Source of the DNA: Aporrectodea caliginosa
Taxonomy: Eukaryota; Annelida; Clitellata; Crassiclitellata; Lumbricidae
Assembly: GCA_020284085.1 (NCBI GenBank)
Contig: JACEVL010000004.1
Location: 695,307 to 759,306, forward strand
Reading direction: 5' to 3'
DNA: 64,000 nucleotides
Each line of letters starts with the position of its first letter. Position 1 is the stretch's first letter. Below the pieces are notes generated by a model. That model was not told the origin of the DNA. It saw only the letters and a program-made list of their open reading frames with translations, and ran no database searches. This document shows, one piece after another, positions 33,089-46,115 of this stretch. Position numbers and translations under genes: made by a program.

Positions 33089-34404
33089 ATATTGTTGTAC
33101 ATTATAGCCTAGGCCTAATCTTAGTTAATGTGATAGTTAGCCTATATTGTTGTAGGCTACATTATAATTTTACTTACCGTGTCCTTTCATTTGATTCCCT
33201 CACCAGGCCCAGTTTTCTGGGTAGGCTGCTGTACAGTTAGGCTAGTGTGCTTTTAGTTAACTTTTACTAACTTTTCTGCTACTATTTGATAATTTTTTAT
33301 GTAAAGCGCCGTGCGTTTGCCAGCGTTTAATAGAGAACACACTTAGCCTACTTACTGTACTTATGAGGCAAAGGACAAAAAGGCACATCCTTTCATAATT
33401 ACTTTCATAAATATACGTTATCCTGAAAGTAATATTTATAAACTGTAGTTATGTAATTTAGCTGTCAATCATCTGTAGTGGAACAGTGATAACCATAATG
33501 CGTTTATTATGAGGTGATCAAAAGGTTTAAAGGTTTACACAGACTGCAGTTAATTGCATGGTTTTTTGCGAGTCTCTTTTTTCTTTTTATTGACATAGCA
33601 GTTTCTGGCTTAATGGGGCTCGTGTATTTCTAATGGACTGCCGCAAAGTTCAACCATTAAAATGTAAACACCCTTTTAACCAAACACCCGATTTATTAGA
33701 TAATTTTATATCCATCCAAATTCCACATTCTCACCAACCTTGCCTAACACAGCCATCCATCACAAATAATTATACTATATATTTCATTTACAAGATCATC
33801 TCTTTATCACCGCTGAGCCTTCTACATTCTAGAAACAGCCGCTCAAGAGCAAGTTGCTAAATTATTACATGTACCAGTTTGGGTTGACTTGATGGACTGA
33901 CATTTTTTAAATAATATGAAGTAGGCCTACATTTAGTTGGTACTGTTCAGAAATGAATTCTTGAATGCATTGTTGGATACACATTTAACAGTCTAGACCT
34001 ATTCCTTTGGAAAACTTTGAAAGCTTTTCAAAGAACCAAATGTGACAATGAACTTTTGAATTTAAAATAATGGAATAGTCTAATACGAAAACAGTCAACT
34101 CGCCAAGTACCTATAGGCTATAGGCAAAAACTTGAACATTTCATCCCCAAACCTTAACATACCGATTGGCATTGACTCGCCTTTAATTAAAGCTGGGATT
34201 GTCATTTATAACGTTTATAACGTTGCATTTGACCAACACCGGTTACTTCATGCACTGCTGAGTGCTATGGGTAGGCCTAACCACTAAATTCTCTATGCGA
34301 TTGTCTCACCTATCCTGAACATGCCGAAGAGGACGGTTTTACCAGGTGGGTTCAACTTATGTTTTACAGATCCTATATACTCATAGATTCATTCATTCAT
34401 TCAG
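33085..34404. other. Non-coding stretch, nothing recognised
   Basis: AT-rich, with TAGGCCTA motifs near 33106, 33924 and 34270. The small plus-strand frame at 33633-33860 has no recognisable domain. Confidence 0.4.
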
Positions 34405-35205
34405 TTTACTCAGTTTATCTGGCTTGGTAGTCGCCGACAGCTGGCCGGTGTAGACATGCAACTGTTGGCTGAAACTTACCCTCATGTCACTTTTTCACTT
34501 ACTGTACGTGACCTTGGAGCGACGCTCGACCAAGAGCTTAGTTTTTCTCAACACGTTAACTTGCTCACGCGAAGCTGTTACTACCAGCTCCGCCAGCTGC
34601 GTGTTGTCCTCCGCTCTTTCTCTCTCTCATGATGCTGCCGTTGTTCTTGTCCATGCCTTTGTTACCAGCAGAGTTGATAACTGTAGTTCGATTCTCGCTG
34701 GTCTCCCTTCTGGCCTAATAAGCCGTCTTGACCGGGTCCTCCGCACAGCTGCCCGACTTATTGGTCGTATTCCAAAATACGCTTCAGTCTCCGCTTACAT
34801 GCGCGATGTTCTGCACTGGCTTTCTGCCTCGCAGCGCATCTCTTACAGGATAGCAGCCTTAGTTTGGCGGTGCCTTGCTGGCTGTGCTCCATCATACCTT
34901 TCTGACCTCTGTCGTCCTGTCTCTGACCTAGCCCCCCGTCGGGCTCTACGTTCCTCGGCCAAGGGAGAGCTCCTTGTCCCCCGGGCCCGTTTATGTCTCA
35001 AGCAGCGCCGAGCCTTTTCGGTTGTTGGGCCCTCAACCTGGAATGGGCTCCCACTTGAGCTGCGCTTGATGCCTCGCAGCAATTTGCCTGCTTACTGCCG
35101 CCTTCTCAAGTCTTCTCTGTTTAGCCGCGGCTGGGCTGGGAGCGCCTCTGAGTAGGTTCCTTAAAGGGGCGCTATATAAATGCTCGGAATGAATGAATGA
35201 ATGAA
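34405..35205 (+). mobile_element. L2-like LINE, 5'-truncated RT C-terminal half
   Basis: A long frame (34484-35155) carries VTSRVDNCSSILAGLP, IPKYASVSAYMRDVLHWL, CLAGCAPSYLSDL and RRAFSVVGPSTWNGLP, the standard post-catalytic region. A frameshift near 34484 separates the preceding VRDLGATLDQ segment. It ends GGGGCGCTATATAAATGC plus ATGA units. Confidence 0.85.
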
Positions 35206-35631
35206 AGAGGAAGACCAAGAAAGTTGTTTATGTACTGGATGGTGGAGATTTATAGTAAGCTAAACTTTGCTAAAGGAGAGGGCTGGACAATGAGAACATT
35301 GGCAATAGCCTATGGGAAGTACCAATCTTTCTACAACACAGAGAACCAAAGATGAAGAGCTCTAGTTTAGTTTTCAATTCAACTGTAGAGTGCCAGATAT
35401 TTTCGATCCAGAAAAACCATGCAGGATCTGGTGATAGCAATTCAGCCATTAGTCTCCTGTTCACTGGAGATACTGGGCACTGTCTGGCTGCCGAGGTTAG
35501 TGAAGGTTTTAAGAACCTCCAACCCACGGCCTGTAGACGTTGACAGTTACTGACCAGATAGCTAATCCGATGTGGTTTGGGTCTTGGTCTAATCCCAGTT
35601 GATTTCCAAAACAAAAACTTTGGTCTCCCTG

Positions 35632-35785
35632 CCCGGTTCAGGTCCGCTATTCCGGGGCCCGCTATTCCGGGCTAATGTGGCTGGCATGCTGCGCGAAAGG
35701 TACGATGTTTCTAATGACGACCCTCGCGACGCGGAGTCCGACGGATCCCAGTAGACACCGGGAATAGCTGGCCAGTACCCCCTGT
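35632..35785. mobile_element. Small GC-rich inverted-repeat insertion, unique to unit 2
   Basis: GCTATTCCGGG near the left faces CCGGGAATAGC near the right. Unit 1 (about 16470-16485) reads through without it. Confidence 0.5.
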
Positions 35786-36710
35786 CATACCCTCCAATGA
35801 CATCAGTAATATCTCTGCCATTTTCGCCAGCAACTTGTAATCTAGGTTGCAGACCACCTCCTTAATGGTGGTGCCTACCATGCCACAATGGACTGTGGGC
35901 TCAGCAAACTACGAAAATGGTTATGCACATTGCTCTAGAAGCGGTAGGCTACAATATATATGGTAATACGTTTTCTTCACCAGTTTGAGATTTGGTTATG
36001 CAGAAACAGAGGCTTCTAGAATCAATAACTGCACTGGGCAAAACAAACCAGATTTACGATGTGCTATTGCTTATTAAATTTTCTGCTACAGGGTTTTTGT
36101 AGGAGTCTAATAATACTGAGGAGTTAGCATTATATCAGCATGTCTACTTACTCTACTGCATAATTTAAGTTTACCAACTTAATTAGTAAGAACTGTTTGG
36201 AAAATCCTAAACCAAGTCATTACTTTTACAATTATTTTGGGGTTAAAAAGTTTATAGCAATATTGTTTCTAACAATACTTGTTAGAACTGAAACCGGTGC
36301 ACTTTATTACACTGAAGTTCAATAAGAATTATTATCATTATTAAGTTTTATGAATAAAGTGCTAAATGGAGAATTATATTTCCATGAGTCAGACAAATTA
36401 TTTTCATTACCTCGATCTGTGTTATTGTTAATTTTCAGGATAAAAGGACGTTGTGTTCATAAAGGTTCTTGGACTTTATCTTCTATAGCTACAAAACAGC
36501 AAAAACTGCACTTCTATACATTGTTATTAGACTTGATATAAATGCAGCAGGTATGGTAGGACTGTTTACAGTTTAAATTTGAATATATCTGAAAAGGTTA
36601 TATTCGCTTATTCTGTTCTCAATCAGTTATAAACTTTGAATTTTCAGTACTTTAATCAGATTTTACCCAGAATCTATGAGCCAATACTTTACTCAGGTCA
36701 CTTAATTATG

Positions 36711-36840
36711 GATTCTCTTCTTGGCCTTCGACTGGACTTGCCCTGGAATTTGGATAGGATAACGATTTAAACCTGACTACCTGAGCATTATTACATTGGC
36801 TCTTTAGAGGTTCTTAGACAAGATTTGTTTAGACCTGTGG
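36711..36840 (+). mobile_element. L2-like LINE 3' fragment, unit 2 counterpart of 17403-17530
   Basis: Same sequence as the unit 1 fragment, diverged. Confidence 0.55.
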
Positions 36841-36893
36841 TCCCTTTTCTTGAAACCAAATGTATTAGATGTGTGATGTGATAGTAAACTTAC

Positions 36894-37128
36894 CAATCTG
36901 CACTTCCTTATTGGCTAAGCTCGCAAGAATAAACGACCTTCAGCCTCTACTCGTTGCAATATCCCATTCAGTGGCAACGATCCAATAAGGGCCGTTGGCT
37001 AAGTTAAACTAACCGAGGTCATTCACATGACAAAGTTGCCAAGACAGATCTGATAGATCATAGACCGCTATCAGTTGATTATCAGTTGATAGCTGCCACG
37101 TTCAGGATGAGAAGTGGAATTAACGGAT
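36894..37128 (-). other. Presumed 5' non-coding exon of nicotinamidase-like copy 2
   Basis: GTAAGT donor and sequence conserved with 17578-17790, including the ATGTGA start-stop (37023-37028). A second short upstream frame of seven codons begins at 37020-37022. Confidence 0.5.
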
Positions 37129-37155
37129 GTCGGCCTATACGAGAAGTCGAGAACT

Positions 37156-37164
37156 AAATATAAA
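37156..37164 (-). promoter_or_regulatory. TATA-like box, copy 2
   Basis: TTTATATTT on the minus strand, matching the copy 1 box in a conserved block. Confidence 0.45.
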
Positions 37165-37409
37165 CCTTGCCAACTCGGCTCAAAGGTCGGCTGAGCTGCT
37201 GTGGACTAGCATAGCCTACACTTGGCAAATCTACAGCAGATCAGTTAGTATTAATCGTTGTACACGAAATATACAGACTATGTAGGCCTACATTACGAGT
37301 CGTAATTTACGACGTCTATTATGGAATTCTCGTAATTGCACAGCATCTATTAGAATGATACAATCATACAAGTCCGATAAATTGTCAGGATGAAACAAAA
37401 AAAAGTGGC

Positions 37410-37590
37410 ACATTTCCATGGATGGAATGAGCTTCTCCTTCCACCTCTCTCTCTGCTCCAGTTCTAAGCATCAACCGATGCCGTCTGACTTTCTGCCGAC
37501 CTGCCCGCTCGACCCTTAGATATTGACCTGGAACCTTTTCTGACCTTACCTGCCTATCCAAGTTGGTTTGACTGAAGGCTTATGAATACA
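37410..37590 (+). mobile_element. LINE 3' fragment
   Basis: WNELLLPPLSLL-like RT C-terminal remnant and an ATACAATACA tail. Confidence 0.45.
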
Positions 37591-37694
37591 ATACAACAGT
37601 ACTGTAGTTGATATTGCCCTCCTTCCAAAGTTCACATGTGCACGACAGAATATCAATTGCGCTGAACAATATTATTGTGCGTGAAGGACTTGCT

Positions 37695-37805
37695 CAAGGT
37701 AGTCTACTAGTACAGTGACCGTCGGATCGAGTGGAGGCTCGAACCCGTACTCTTCGCGTTACAGGCCAGTCGCTATATCCATTCAGCTACCGTACGTGCT
37801 GCGAA
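37695..37805 (-). mobile_element. tRNA-derived SINE head, minus orientation
   Basis: On the minus strand: A-box TAGCTGAATGG, GGCCTGTAACGCGAAGAG and B-box GGGTTCGAGCC. Same family as 56225-56300. Confidence 0.65.
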
Positions 37806-38112
37806 TAAACTGGTTCCAGCGACTTCCACTTTTTGAGGTTTAGAAATCTAGACATTATAATTTAGCCTTCGATTTTTACTGAAATGTCAATTTCATACAC
37901 CTTTCTAAACCCCAACATAGGCCTAATAACGTTGGTTTATCAGTCATCTACCAGCCGCCAGAGAGTGAAGAACTCGGTTCTCCCATGCACATGATCTGGT
38001 AGTCCATGGACCTTCACCTATTCACCTACATGTACTTCAAGTATGACCTTGGTTTGACGTGGCTTAAATTCTATGAACGTAACACACCACTAGGGCTGAC
38101 AGACATGTGTAG

Positions 38113-39859
38113 TAGACTGGTCCAAACTTACATGGGGAAATATATTTTTTCAAAATATGCTGCTCCACAAGGCTGCCCCTGTTACACTTGACTAGAAGAC
38201 TCTGTGTTGAAAAAATTGAAGAGATCTGAGCATGTTTAGAGGTCGCTAGGTTTTGACACTTTTTGTAGAAATTGCAAAAATTGCTCATCTGACGCGTTAA
38301 TAGCTTCATTATGAATTAAAATAAGCACCCATGAACACCAAGCACCATCTTTCTAAATCATGATCAATATGCCAACTGTATTTAAGTAACTAAAAGAATA
38401 ATAAGCTTATTTACAAATAAGACACTTATTTCATTTTCAAGTTCTTTCTGATAGATAAACGGTTGTTGCCTTATAACTAATTTTTAAATTTTGCATGCCA
38501 CCTTTTCATCACAATTCGTTTCATATCCTACACTTGTATTGTTCAATATTGCTCTGTATGCTGCTAATTTAGCGTGATTCGAGTACTTTTTTCGTCTGGG
38601 AAGCCAGCCTTGAATATGAAATAAGCTTACAGCACATGTTTTTTCACTTTCTGCAATAAAAGCTCGTACGTTACAAAACGGCAGCTATGGTGAAACTGGC
38701 ATCAACAAGGAGTTCCTCACAATGTTGTCTGTTAGGGATGCCTGACAAACACTTTCTTGGGTCTGGACTCCCAAAAAATTGGGCAATCCTGAGGAATTTC
38801 ATATTTCATTACCAGAATAGACTATAGCATTTGGTGAGGACACGAAAGCAGCAATAGTTGCTGCGTTGGTAATTCGGGAGGAGGGTAGAATCCCCGCACA
38901 GTGTGTGGATTCGGGTGTTCGCAAACTGTGGAAGTTGTATGAACACAAATTTGTGCTGATTCAAGGAGTTACATTTTGAGTTCGATTTAATTAACTCTTT
39001 TAGTCATCATCTCCGCTATTTCTTCGAAGCGTGTCACTGAAGACATCGAGGCTGCTCTGGTAATACAATCTTATTTATCCACCTAATCCGCTATCCATGT
39101 AGCGTCTGGACAGGAAATCCTTCGGCAACCAGACTCCACTGGAAGAGTATGTCACAAGGAGATCTTTAAAACTGCTTGATCTTTTTACCATCCAGGGTCA
39201 AGAACAACCCACAGCCTTCCTATCAAAGTCCTTTACTCCCTGACCACTGGACCCTACTTCCTAGTCGATGAAGGCAAATGTCAAACTGTTGATGGTCGTC
39301 AATGACTGCGCAGAACGTGGAGTGGCTCTGATCCATTCTTACAATGATAATTATACTATAAGGATGAGTCACAGAAACAATACTTGCTGCAACTTGTCTC
39401 CAGTCATCGGACAAAATTTTCTGTTCCAACAAAGGCAAAATGAAATAATAGTAGGTTGCGGGTTTTCCAGCACTTCAATGACGGGATTTATGCAGACTGA
39501 ATTACTTCTTTAATTATCCAAAATTATATTTTATTACAAACGTAATGCAGCCTGACTGAGCAATAACACTGCAGTATATTTCTAAATTGGGTTGTTTATT
39601 TTTCAAAATAATAACTGACTTGAAAATAATTTATAACCGATTTGAAAAAAATCACAATTATACATGTTTTTTGACAAGACTTAGTTCATACTATAATATG
39701 ATTATGGCAAAAAGTCGAAAAACATAGCGACCTCTAAACATAATCAAATCTTTACAAAATTTTGCATAAGTTACAGACTCATGTTTTCATGTGTAACAAG
39801 GGCAGCCTTGTGGAGCAATGTAGGCCTATTTCCAACTTTTAATTTTGTGGACCAGTCTA
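38113..39859 (+). mobile_element. DNA transposon with about 70-bp inverted repeats and 8-bp target duplication
   Basis: Left TAGACTGGTCCA and right TGGACCAGTCTA begin inverted repeats that also share CTCCACAAGGCTGCCC and TGTTACAC. ATGTGTAG flanks it at 38105-38112 and 39860-39867. It splits a block that is continuous in unit 1 (20573-20735). The superfamily is uncertain: 8-bp duplications fit hAT or P. Confidence 0.85.
39108..39513 (+). pseudogene. Decayed transposon-encoded protein
   Basis: One frame with two stops reads FGNQTPLEEYVTRRSLKLLD and, after the stops, MVVNDCAERGVALIHSYND. I recognise the NDCAER motif as recurring in uncharacterised transposon-like animal proteins but cannot name the family. 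It lies within the inverted repeats of the 38113-39859 element. Confidence 0.5.
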
Positions 39860-41475
39860 ATGTGTAGCCTACATTAAGTTCTTGAAATAATCCAATGTCT
39901 AGTGACTGCATTCTAAATAACATGACTAATTTCAGTTGGTTTGAACTTAGTTTTCACTTGTAGTTCCTTTTGCCTCTAGCTCGGAGCCTGCATTTTAAAC
40001 AGATACTACGTCAGAGGCAGCGTAACTACACTCCGCTGTCTTATAACCACTTCAATAACTATCATCACTGATGATCACTGGAGCTGATCATCACTGGAGA
40101 CCTTAACATTCACCTGGAAGACCCTTCTCTTCCGGAATCTGCTCGCTTCCTGGACCTCCTTTCTCAGTTTGGCCTCATCCAGCACGCAGCTGAGCCTACA
40201 CACGTTCTTGGGGGTTGGCTAGATGTCGTTATCACGCGAGAGGATTGCGGCATCTCCGACCTTAGAGTGGAACCTCCTTCCATCTCCGACCATGGGTTTC
40301 TCCTCTACAATATTCCCTTCCTCTCCGCTCAGCCAACATACGCCCTTCGCCACTCCCGTGTCTGGATAAACTTAAACCGGGAAGCCTTTCGCACCGGATT
40401 GCTCAATAGTCCTCTCTGCGTTGATCTATCTTCACGGGCTGAGAACTCAACCGAGGAACTCTTTGCTCTCTTCGACTCGACGGTTCTTCCTCTCATCGAC
40501 ACTCTCCTCCCGCTCCGATCCGCCACAGACCACTCGTGCCCTAGTTCGACTCTCACTGTCGCACCCTACGCCGGAACGTCAGACGCCTGGAACGCAGATA
40601 TCGTCGCTCCCGCGATCCGGCGGACCGTCTCGTCTGGATCCAACACCTCCGTGAGATGCACAGAGATTTTCGCGCCAGGGAAACGTTATACTGGGAGGAG
40701 CTAATAGTCCGTGAGAGGAGCAACCCGCGTCGACTTTGGTCCTCACTCGCTGGTGTCCTCGATCGCTCCGCTGCACCATGCTCTCCTACACAACCTTCGT
40801 TCACTGCCGACGATTATCTGGATTATATAACCGAGAAGATTGCGGTGACCCGTCGATCTACTGAGGGCTCTCCGCCTCCCTCCTTCCCCCTACAGCATGC
40901 AGCCAGTCTCACCGGATGGGAGCCTCTAAACTCGGATGCTCTCAGCCGCCTCATTCAGGACTCTTCGTCGAAGTCGTGCGAGCTGGATCTGCTTCCTCCA
41001 TTTATAATCAAAGAATTTATGGACGAATTTCTTCCATTTTTACTGTTAGTATGTAACTCCTCTTTTGCTCAGGGCTCTGTTCCAGTCCCACACAAAAGAG
41101 CAGTGGTGTTTCCATCGCTTAAGCGCCAGGGCCTAGACCCAGGCACTCCTTCCAACTATCGCCCTATCTCCAACCTTTCTTTCCTTTCTAAACTCTTAGA
41201 AAAATGCAATTCACTTCAGCTCGTTCACTACCTCGACACCAACTCACTAATGCCTCCTCTCCAATCCGGCTTTAGGAAGTACCACTCTACTGAATCTCTC
41301 ATGACTCGCCTTCTTGCTGACGTCCAGTGCAGTCGACCAAGGTCACGTCACTCTTCTCGCACTGTTCGATGTCAGTGCCGCCTTTGACACTATGGACCGT
41401 GCCATCCTCCTTGAGCGCTTATCTAAATCTTTCGGCATAGCTGCCTTTCTTTGGTTCCGCTCTTGTCTTACTGAC

Positions 41476-41591
<116 letters not shown>

Positions 41592-41831
41592 TCTTCGGGT
41601 CCACACGCTCTCCCTGGACTTTTATTCCATATGGTTTGCCTCAAGGTTCAGTCCTGGCACCACTCCTCTACATTCTCTACACCGCCGACCTTTCAGACAT
41701 ACTCACTCTGAAGGGGGTCTCGGCTCATCAGTACGCCGATGACACCCAAGCCTTTGCTCATGGTCTAGCCAGCGCAGCTGCTTCACTGGTCGCGAGGGTC
41801 ATTGAGGCCACCACGACGCTGGACCTTTTGG

Positions 41832-41900
41832 ATGTAATGTAATGTAATGTAACAAGACATTTATATAGCGCCACTTTAGAGTCTCACAGAAGCGCTCAAG
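41832..41900 (-). mobile_element. Tiny retroelement 3' end inserted in the LINE
   Basis: ATGTA units, then ACATTTATATAGCGCCAC and GTCTCACAGAAGCGCTC: the reverse complement of 29430-29536. GATGT flanks both sides, and the RT frame (LDLLDVM / SSNRLRLNSDKTQF) is split here. Confidence 0.7.
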
Positions 41901-42575
41901 ATGTCTTCTAACCGTCTCCGCCTTAATTCAGACAAAACCCAATTCATCTGTCTTTTATCATCTACGCCAAATTCGCACCATCCGTCACTCACTCTCTCCT
42001 CACGCGGTCAACACTCTCGTCCATGCACTGATCTGTACTAGGGTTGACTTCGGCAACTCCATCTTTGCCGGTCTCTCTTCACTAAACCTCTCCAAGCTTC
42101 AGTCCATTCTTAACGCCTCCACCCGCCTTATTTGTGGTCTCCCAAAGTACTCTCACATATCTACCTTCATTCGGGAAACTCTTCACTGGCTTCCTGTGCC
42201 CCAGCGCATTCAATTCAAAATTCTTACACTTATGCGCAACTCTTTGCTCGGGGTAGCTCCTTCATACCTTCAGGTCTTATGCACATCGGTTTCTACACTT
42301 CCTGGTCGCTCTGCTCTGCGCTCTGCCACCAGAGGCCTTCTGGTTGCCCCTCGCATGCGTGGTGCAACTGCTCATTCCAGAAGCTTTGCTTATGTCGGCC
42401 CCTCTACTTGGAACCATCTTCCGCATGAATTGCGTCTTGAGCTCCTCAGCCTCTCTCTTTCTCTGTTTCGGAAACGCCTGAAGATCATCTTATTTGTTAG
42501 AGCCCTGGGTCGGGAGCGCCTCTGAATCTCTGAGTGGCGCTATACAAATGTTCAATTACAATTACAATTACAACT

Positions 42576-43065
42576 AACTCTAGCTCGGCTCTACAGCTAA
42601 CCGGTGTCACTTGTAACCAGCTGCTTGAAGGGAGTGAGGGTGAGACAGATGGATCAGCAACTGAAATACCTTACATACTCAAAGCAGTTCTAACTATTGC
42701 AAGAACTATAGTAAGGCAAAACATAGGACTTATAATAGTTCAAACTTGGTGAGTCAGAAGATTTAACACTTTGATGACGAGAGTGTACTAAAGGCGACTG
42801 GAAAACCAGTGCAGGTCATCGTTAAAGTATTTAGGTAATTATAAGAACTATAATTGTGGGAAGAATGGAAGGAAAAAGACAAAAGGAAGACCAAGAATGT
42901 ATGTTTGTTTGATGGAATGCCACTGCACTTATAAGCACTGGATCCTATGTTCACACCTTTATCTGCTGGTTGACTTTTTTGGTTGCAGGTTTCAGAATTT
43001 TCTAGAGTTTTTGCATATCTAACTTTGCACAAAAACACTACTTTAACTGATGCAAAGACCAAACT
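42576..43065. other. Non-coding interval downstream of the kinase gene
   Basis: Holds a repeat related to 23340-23410 (GCGACTGGAAAACCA-like and CGTTAAAGT-like) and a GGAAGACCAAGAATG motif of RTE-type ends. No gene is seen. Confidence 0.4.
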
Positions 43066-43071
43066 TTTATT
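43066..43071 (-). terminator. Candidate polyadenylation signal AATAAA
   Basis: The clearest AATAAA I saw downstream of the kinase gene stop codon. Confidence 0.4.
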
Positions 43072-44182
43072 GGCAACCATTTTCAAGGTAATAATTTAGG
43101 ACAAGTATGAGTAATGTAGAAAACTACTACATAAACAGATTACAAAAAGAAAAGTACATCTTGTAAATAAGTTGCAATATGCAAGGATTCTGTGCAAACT
43201 AGTTATGACTGATAACAGTTCATTCCAGCACCTAACTTATGTTAAATGTGTCACAGTTTGTGCAACATGAAATGATAAACATAGCACAGCAAGCTGGAAA
43301 AACACTTCTTACAAACCAGTAAAAAGGAACAAAATTTGCAGATCTAAGAATTTCTTCAACTATTTTCAATCTACACGTCAAAATCCCAGACTGTTGACTA
43401 GAGTGGCAGATGCAAGAAAGTCAAAAAACAAATCACTCTTCAAAATAATTTCTTAAGCTTCTTGATGCAACTCATTGAAACATTGACAGCACTATTTAGC
43501 ACTTCTAATCATTCGGTAAGATTGTGTTAACGTCTATGTTTCTTTCACACATCTTGGATACTGCAAATCATGCAAAAACCAGAAATTAGTAATATATTTG
43601 TCTTTCAGGCACAGATTTATATAGCTGCATGCATAGATTTAGCTGGGGGAAGCAGAACCTATGCATGTGACTATGCTCCAACTAACACATTCAACGTCTG
43701 ACAAACAGATCACATTAGAAGAAGAAGAAACCAAAATCTTTGGCATCTGATCCAGTGACATCAGTCTGAAAAATAACAATTGAAATAAGAGTTATGACAG
43801 TTTCAAAATCAAGAAAATAATGGGTGATGGCCTCCAACGACATCAGTCAAAGTTCCTATATCATTTTTAATATCATGACTCCCGAGTCTTTCAGCAACAA
43901 GACTTTCAGCACCACCACTTTCACGACCACTTTCACCACCATGACCACTTTCATGATCACCACTTTCACGACCACGACCACTTTCGTGACCACCACTTTC
44001 ACCAACACCTCCACAACCACTGCAGCCGCCACAGTGTTGATGCTAGAAAAGGTGCAGATTGCGGCTGCCATCACCACCAGCAGTATAATCAGCACCTGTT
44101 CTAGCACCACCACTGCGACCACCACCACATTAATAAAATGACGTGTAGCCTTTTCTTACTCAGAGTAATATAATTGTCTAAC
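43066..44182 (-). other. Probable 3' UTR of the obscurin-like gene
   Basis: From the stop codon at 44183 to an AATAAA signal at 43066-43071 on the minus strand. It contains a GAAAGTGGTGGT-type low-complexity tract at 43890-44015 that opens repetitive frames on both strands. Confidence 0.45.
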
Positions 44183-44447
44183 CTAAAATCTAATATGTGA
44201 CAGTCTTCGGTTGGTGAAGTACTCTTCCTCTTCATCGGAAGCATCAGCAAACGTCTCGACTGCAGATCCGTGCTTTCGGAAGAGGCGGACGGGCGGATTG
44301 GGATTTCTGCTGCGGTGGGTGATGTAATCGTCGAGGAAGAGCTTCAAGCGGTCAGTTGGGAAAATGGCTGCCTTTCGTGCCTTTACCATGACATTATGAA
44401 GGTTGAGCCAACGATGATCGAGGCACTCCTCCACAGTCAGACGACTC
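44183..44447 (-). CDS. Obscurin-like exon 23: kinase 2 C-lobe end and C-terminus
   Basis: SRLTVEECLDHRWLNLHNVM closes the C-lobe. A tail with an acidic run (DASDEEEEYF) ends SHIRF-stop. Confidence 0.88.
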
Positions 44448-46079
44448 CTAAGACAAAAAGACAATCTGGATCAACAAAGTGGAACCACACAAAACCAGCA
44501 ACAATGACAAACATGTATGAATGCATGTATGTGTATACATAAGTAATAATATTCGTTTATTCAATTCCAACTGACAAACCGCAGTATGATTACATGAAAT
44601 AGTGGGTACACATGATTAGTTAAACAAGAGTGATTGCATAACTGTATGCCAGCCTGTTAGGCGCCAGTGTCCTACTGCTACTCATTTTACCATCGCCCTA
44701 TGAAGTGGAAGGATGAGTCAACCTTACAGGCTAGCAGGTATCGAACCCATGTCCTTCTGTTCTTCGAGCCTATGTATTACCGTTCAGCCATCATCCCACC
44801 CCAGTATGCATGCACATATGTAAAAATGTGTGCGTGCCTGTATGTGTGCATGTATGAGTGTGGGTGTATGAATGCATATACAAATGTATGCACTATGCAT
44901 GAATGCTTGCTCTTCATACTTGGTATTTCTCTTCAGCGTCTGGTAGATGAACTTCATTGCATATTTCGTGACATTATGGTAAAGCGCATTTGCATCGTAT
45001 CGAACATATCGTATGTTGGCCGATGTGTCTTCATCAGCATCAGAATAGAATGGTGAAATGCCACTCAGCCTAAGCAAGAAAGAAAAGCCAAATAACATAC
45101 ATCATAGGCAATCAGCAGAAAAGACAGCTATCGTTTATGCTACTTTTTAACAATTCAATTGTTGGTCACTTGCTGCAAAATTCTAAATGTAGTGTATTAT
45201 TTTCAGCCCTCGTCTTGCTCGGTGGATAGATTACCGGTATGCATATTACACTACACAGAATGTGACAAAATTAAGGTATCAGGCATTCTTTCATATTTTG
45301 ATGGATATGTATTAAATTATACAGAAACAATGCCACAACTTAAATAAACATTCTATTTAATCCTACCTAAGCGACACTGATTAATCTAAATAATTATTAT
45401 ATGATCCTATCTGGGATGCAGACGTGATCTTTCATGGTTACTGCAGTCCATCGTTTGTAGTACAGAGTTTGAAACAGAAAGGCTAAAAATTTTACAACTG
45501 AAATATGGCTTAAAAGTTTTGTATTATATTTACTTGGTGATAGATCATTGCAAGTAATCTGCCACTTTATACATTAAACAAATCATCAACTAGTTGACTA
45601 ATATGTATAAACAGATGAACAAATAGCTGACTTACAGTATGAAGGTTAGGACGCCCACACCCCAAACATCTGCCGCCACTCCTACGTCTTCACGACACAC
45701 TTTCTCAGGAGCTGATCAAATAAACGATCAAAATAATACCAGATGCAGTTTTATATTTGTTTGTTTAAATATATAAAAGCCTCACTGATGAACCTATCTG
45801 CCACTCAACGGGTCATCCAAATGACTGAAAAGAAGAGGTTCTAACAGATTACCCCTATGCTTCTGAAGCACTCTAGTTAGACTGCTCTGAGAATGTTATG
45901 TGTTCCATCTAGCAACTGATAGAAAGAAGATGCTTTCTATTGCTTCTTGATTTGGCTTAAAAACAAATTATGTATAAGCCATTAGTTTTGTTCTTGTTTT
46001 AGAACAAGTATTAAACTGAAACTTCATTTAATTGTCTTATTATGCTTCATATAATGCAAAATATGTTCTAGCACACACA

Positions 46080-46115
<36 letters not shown>

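Noticed and set aside
43824..44141. Thr-rich and Val-rich frames after the kinase gene
   Set aside because: They are low-complexity translations of a repeat in the presumed 3' UTR.
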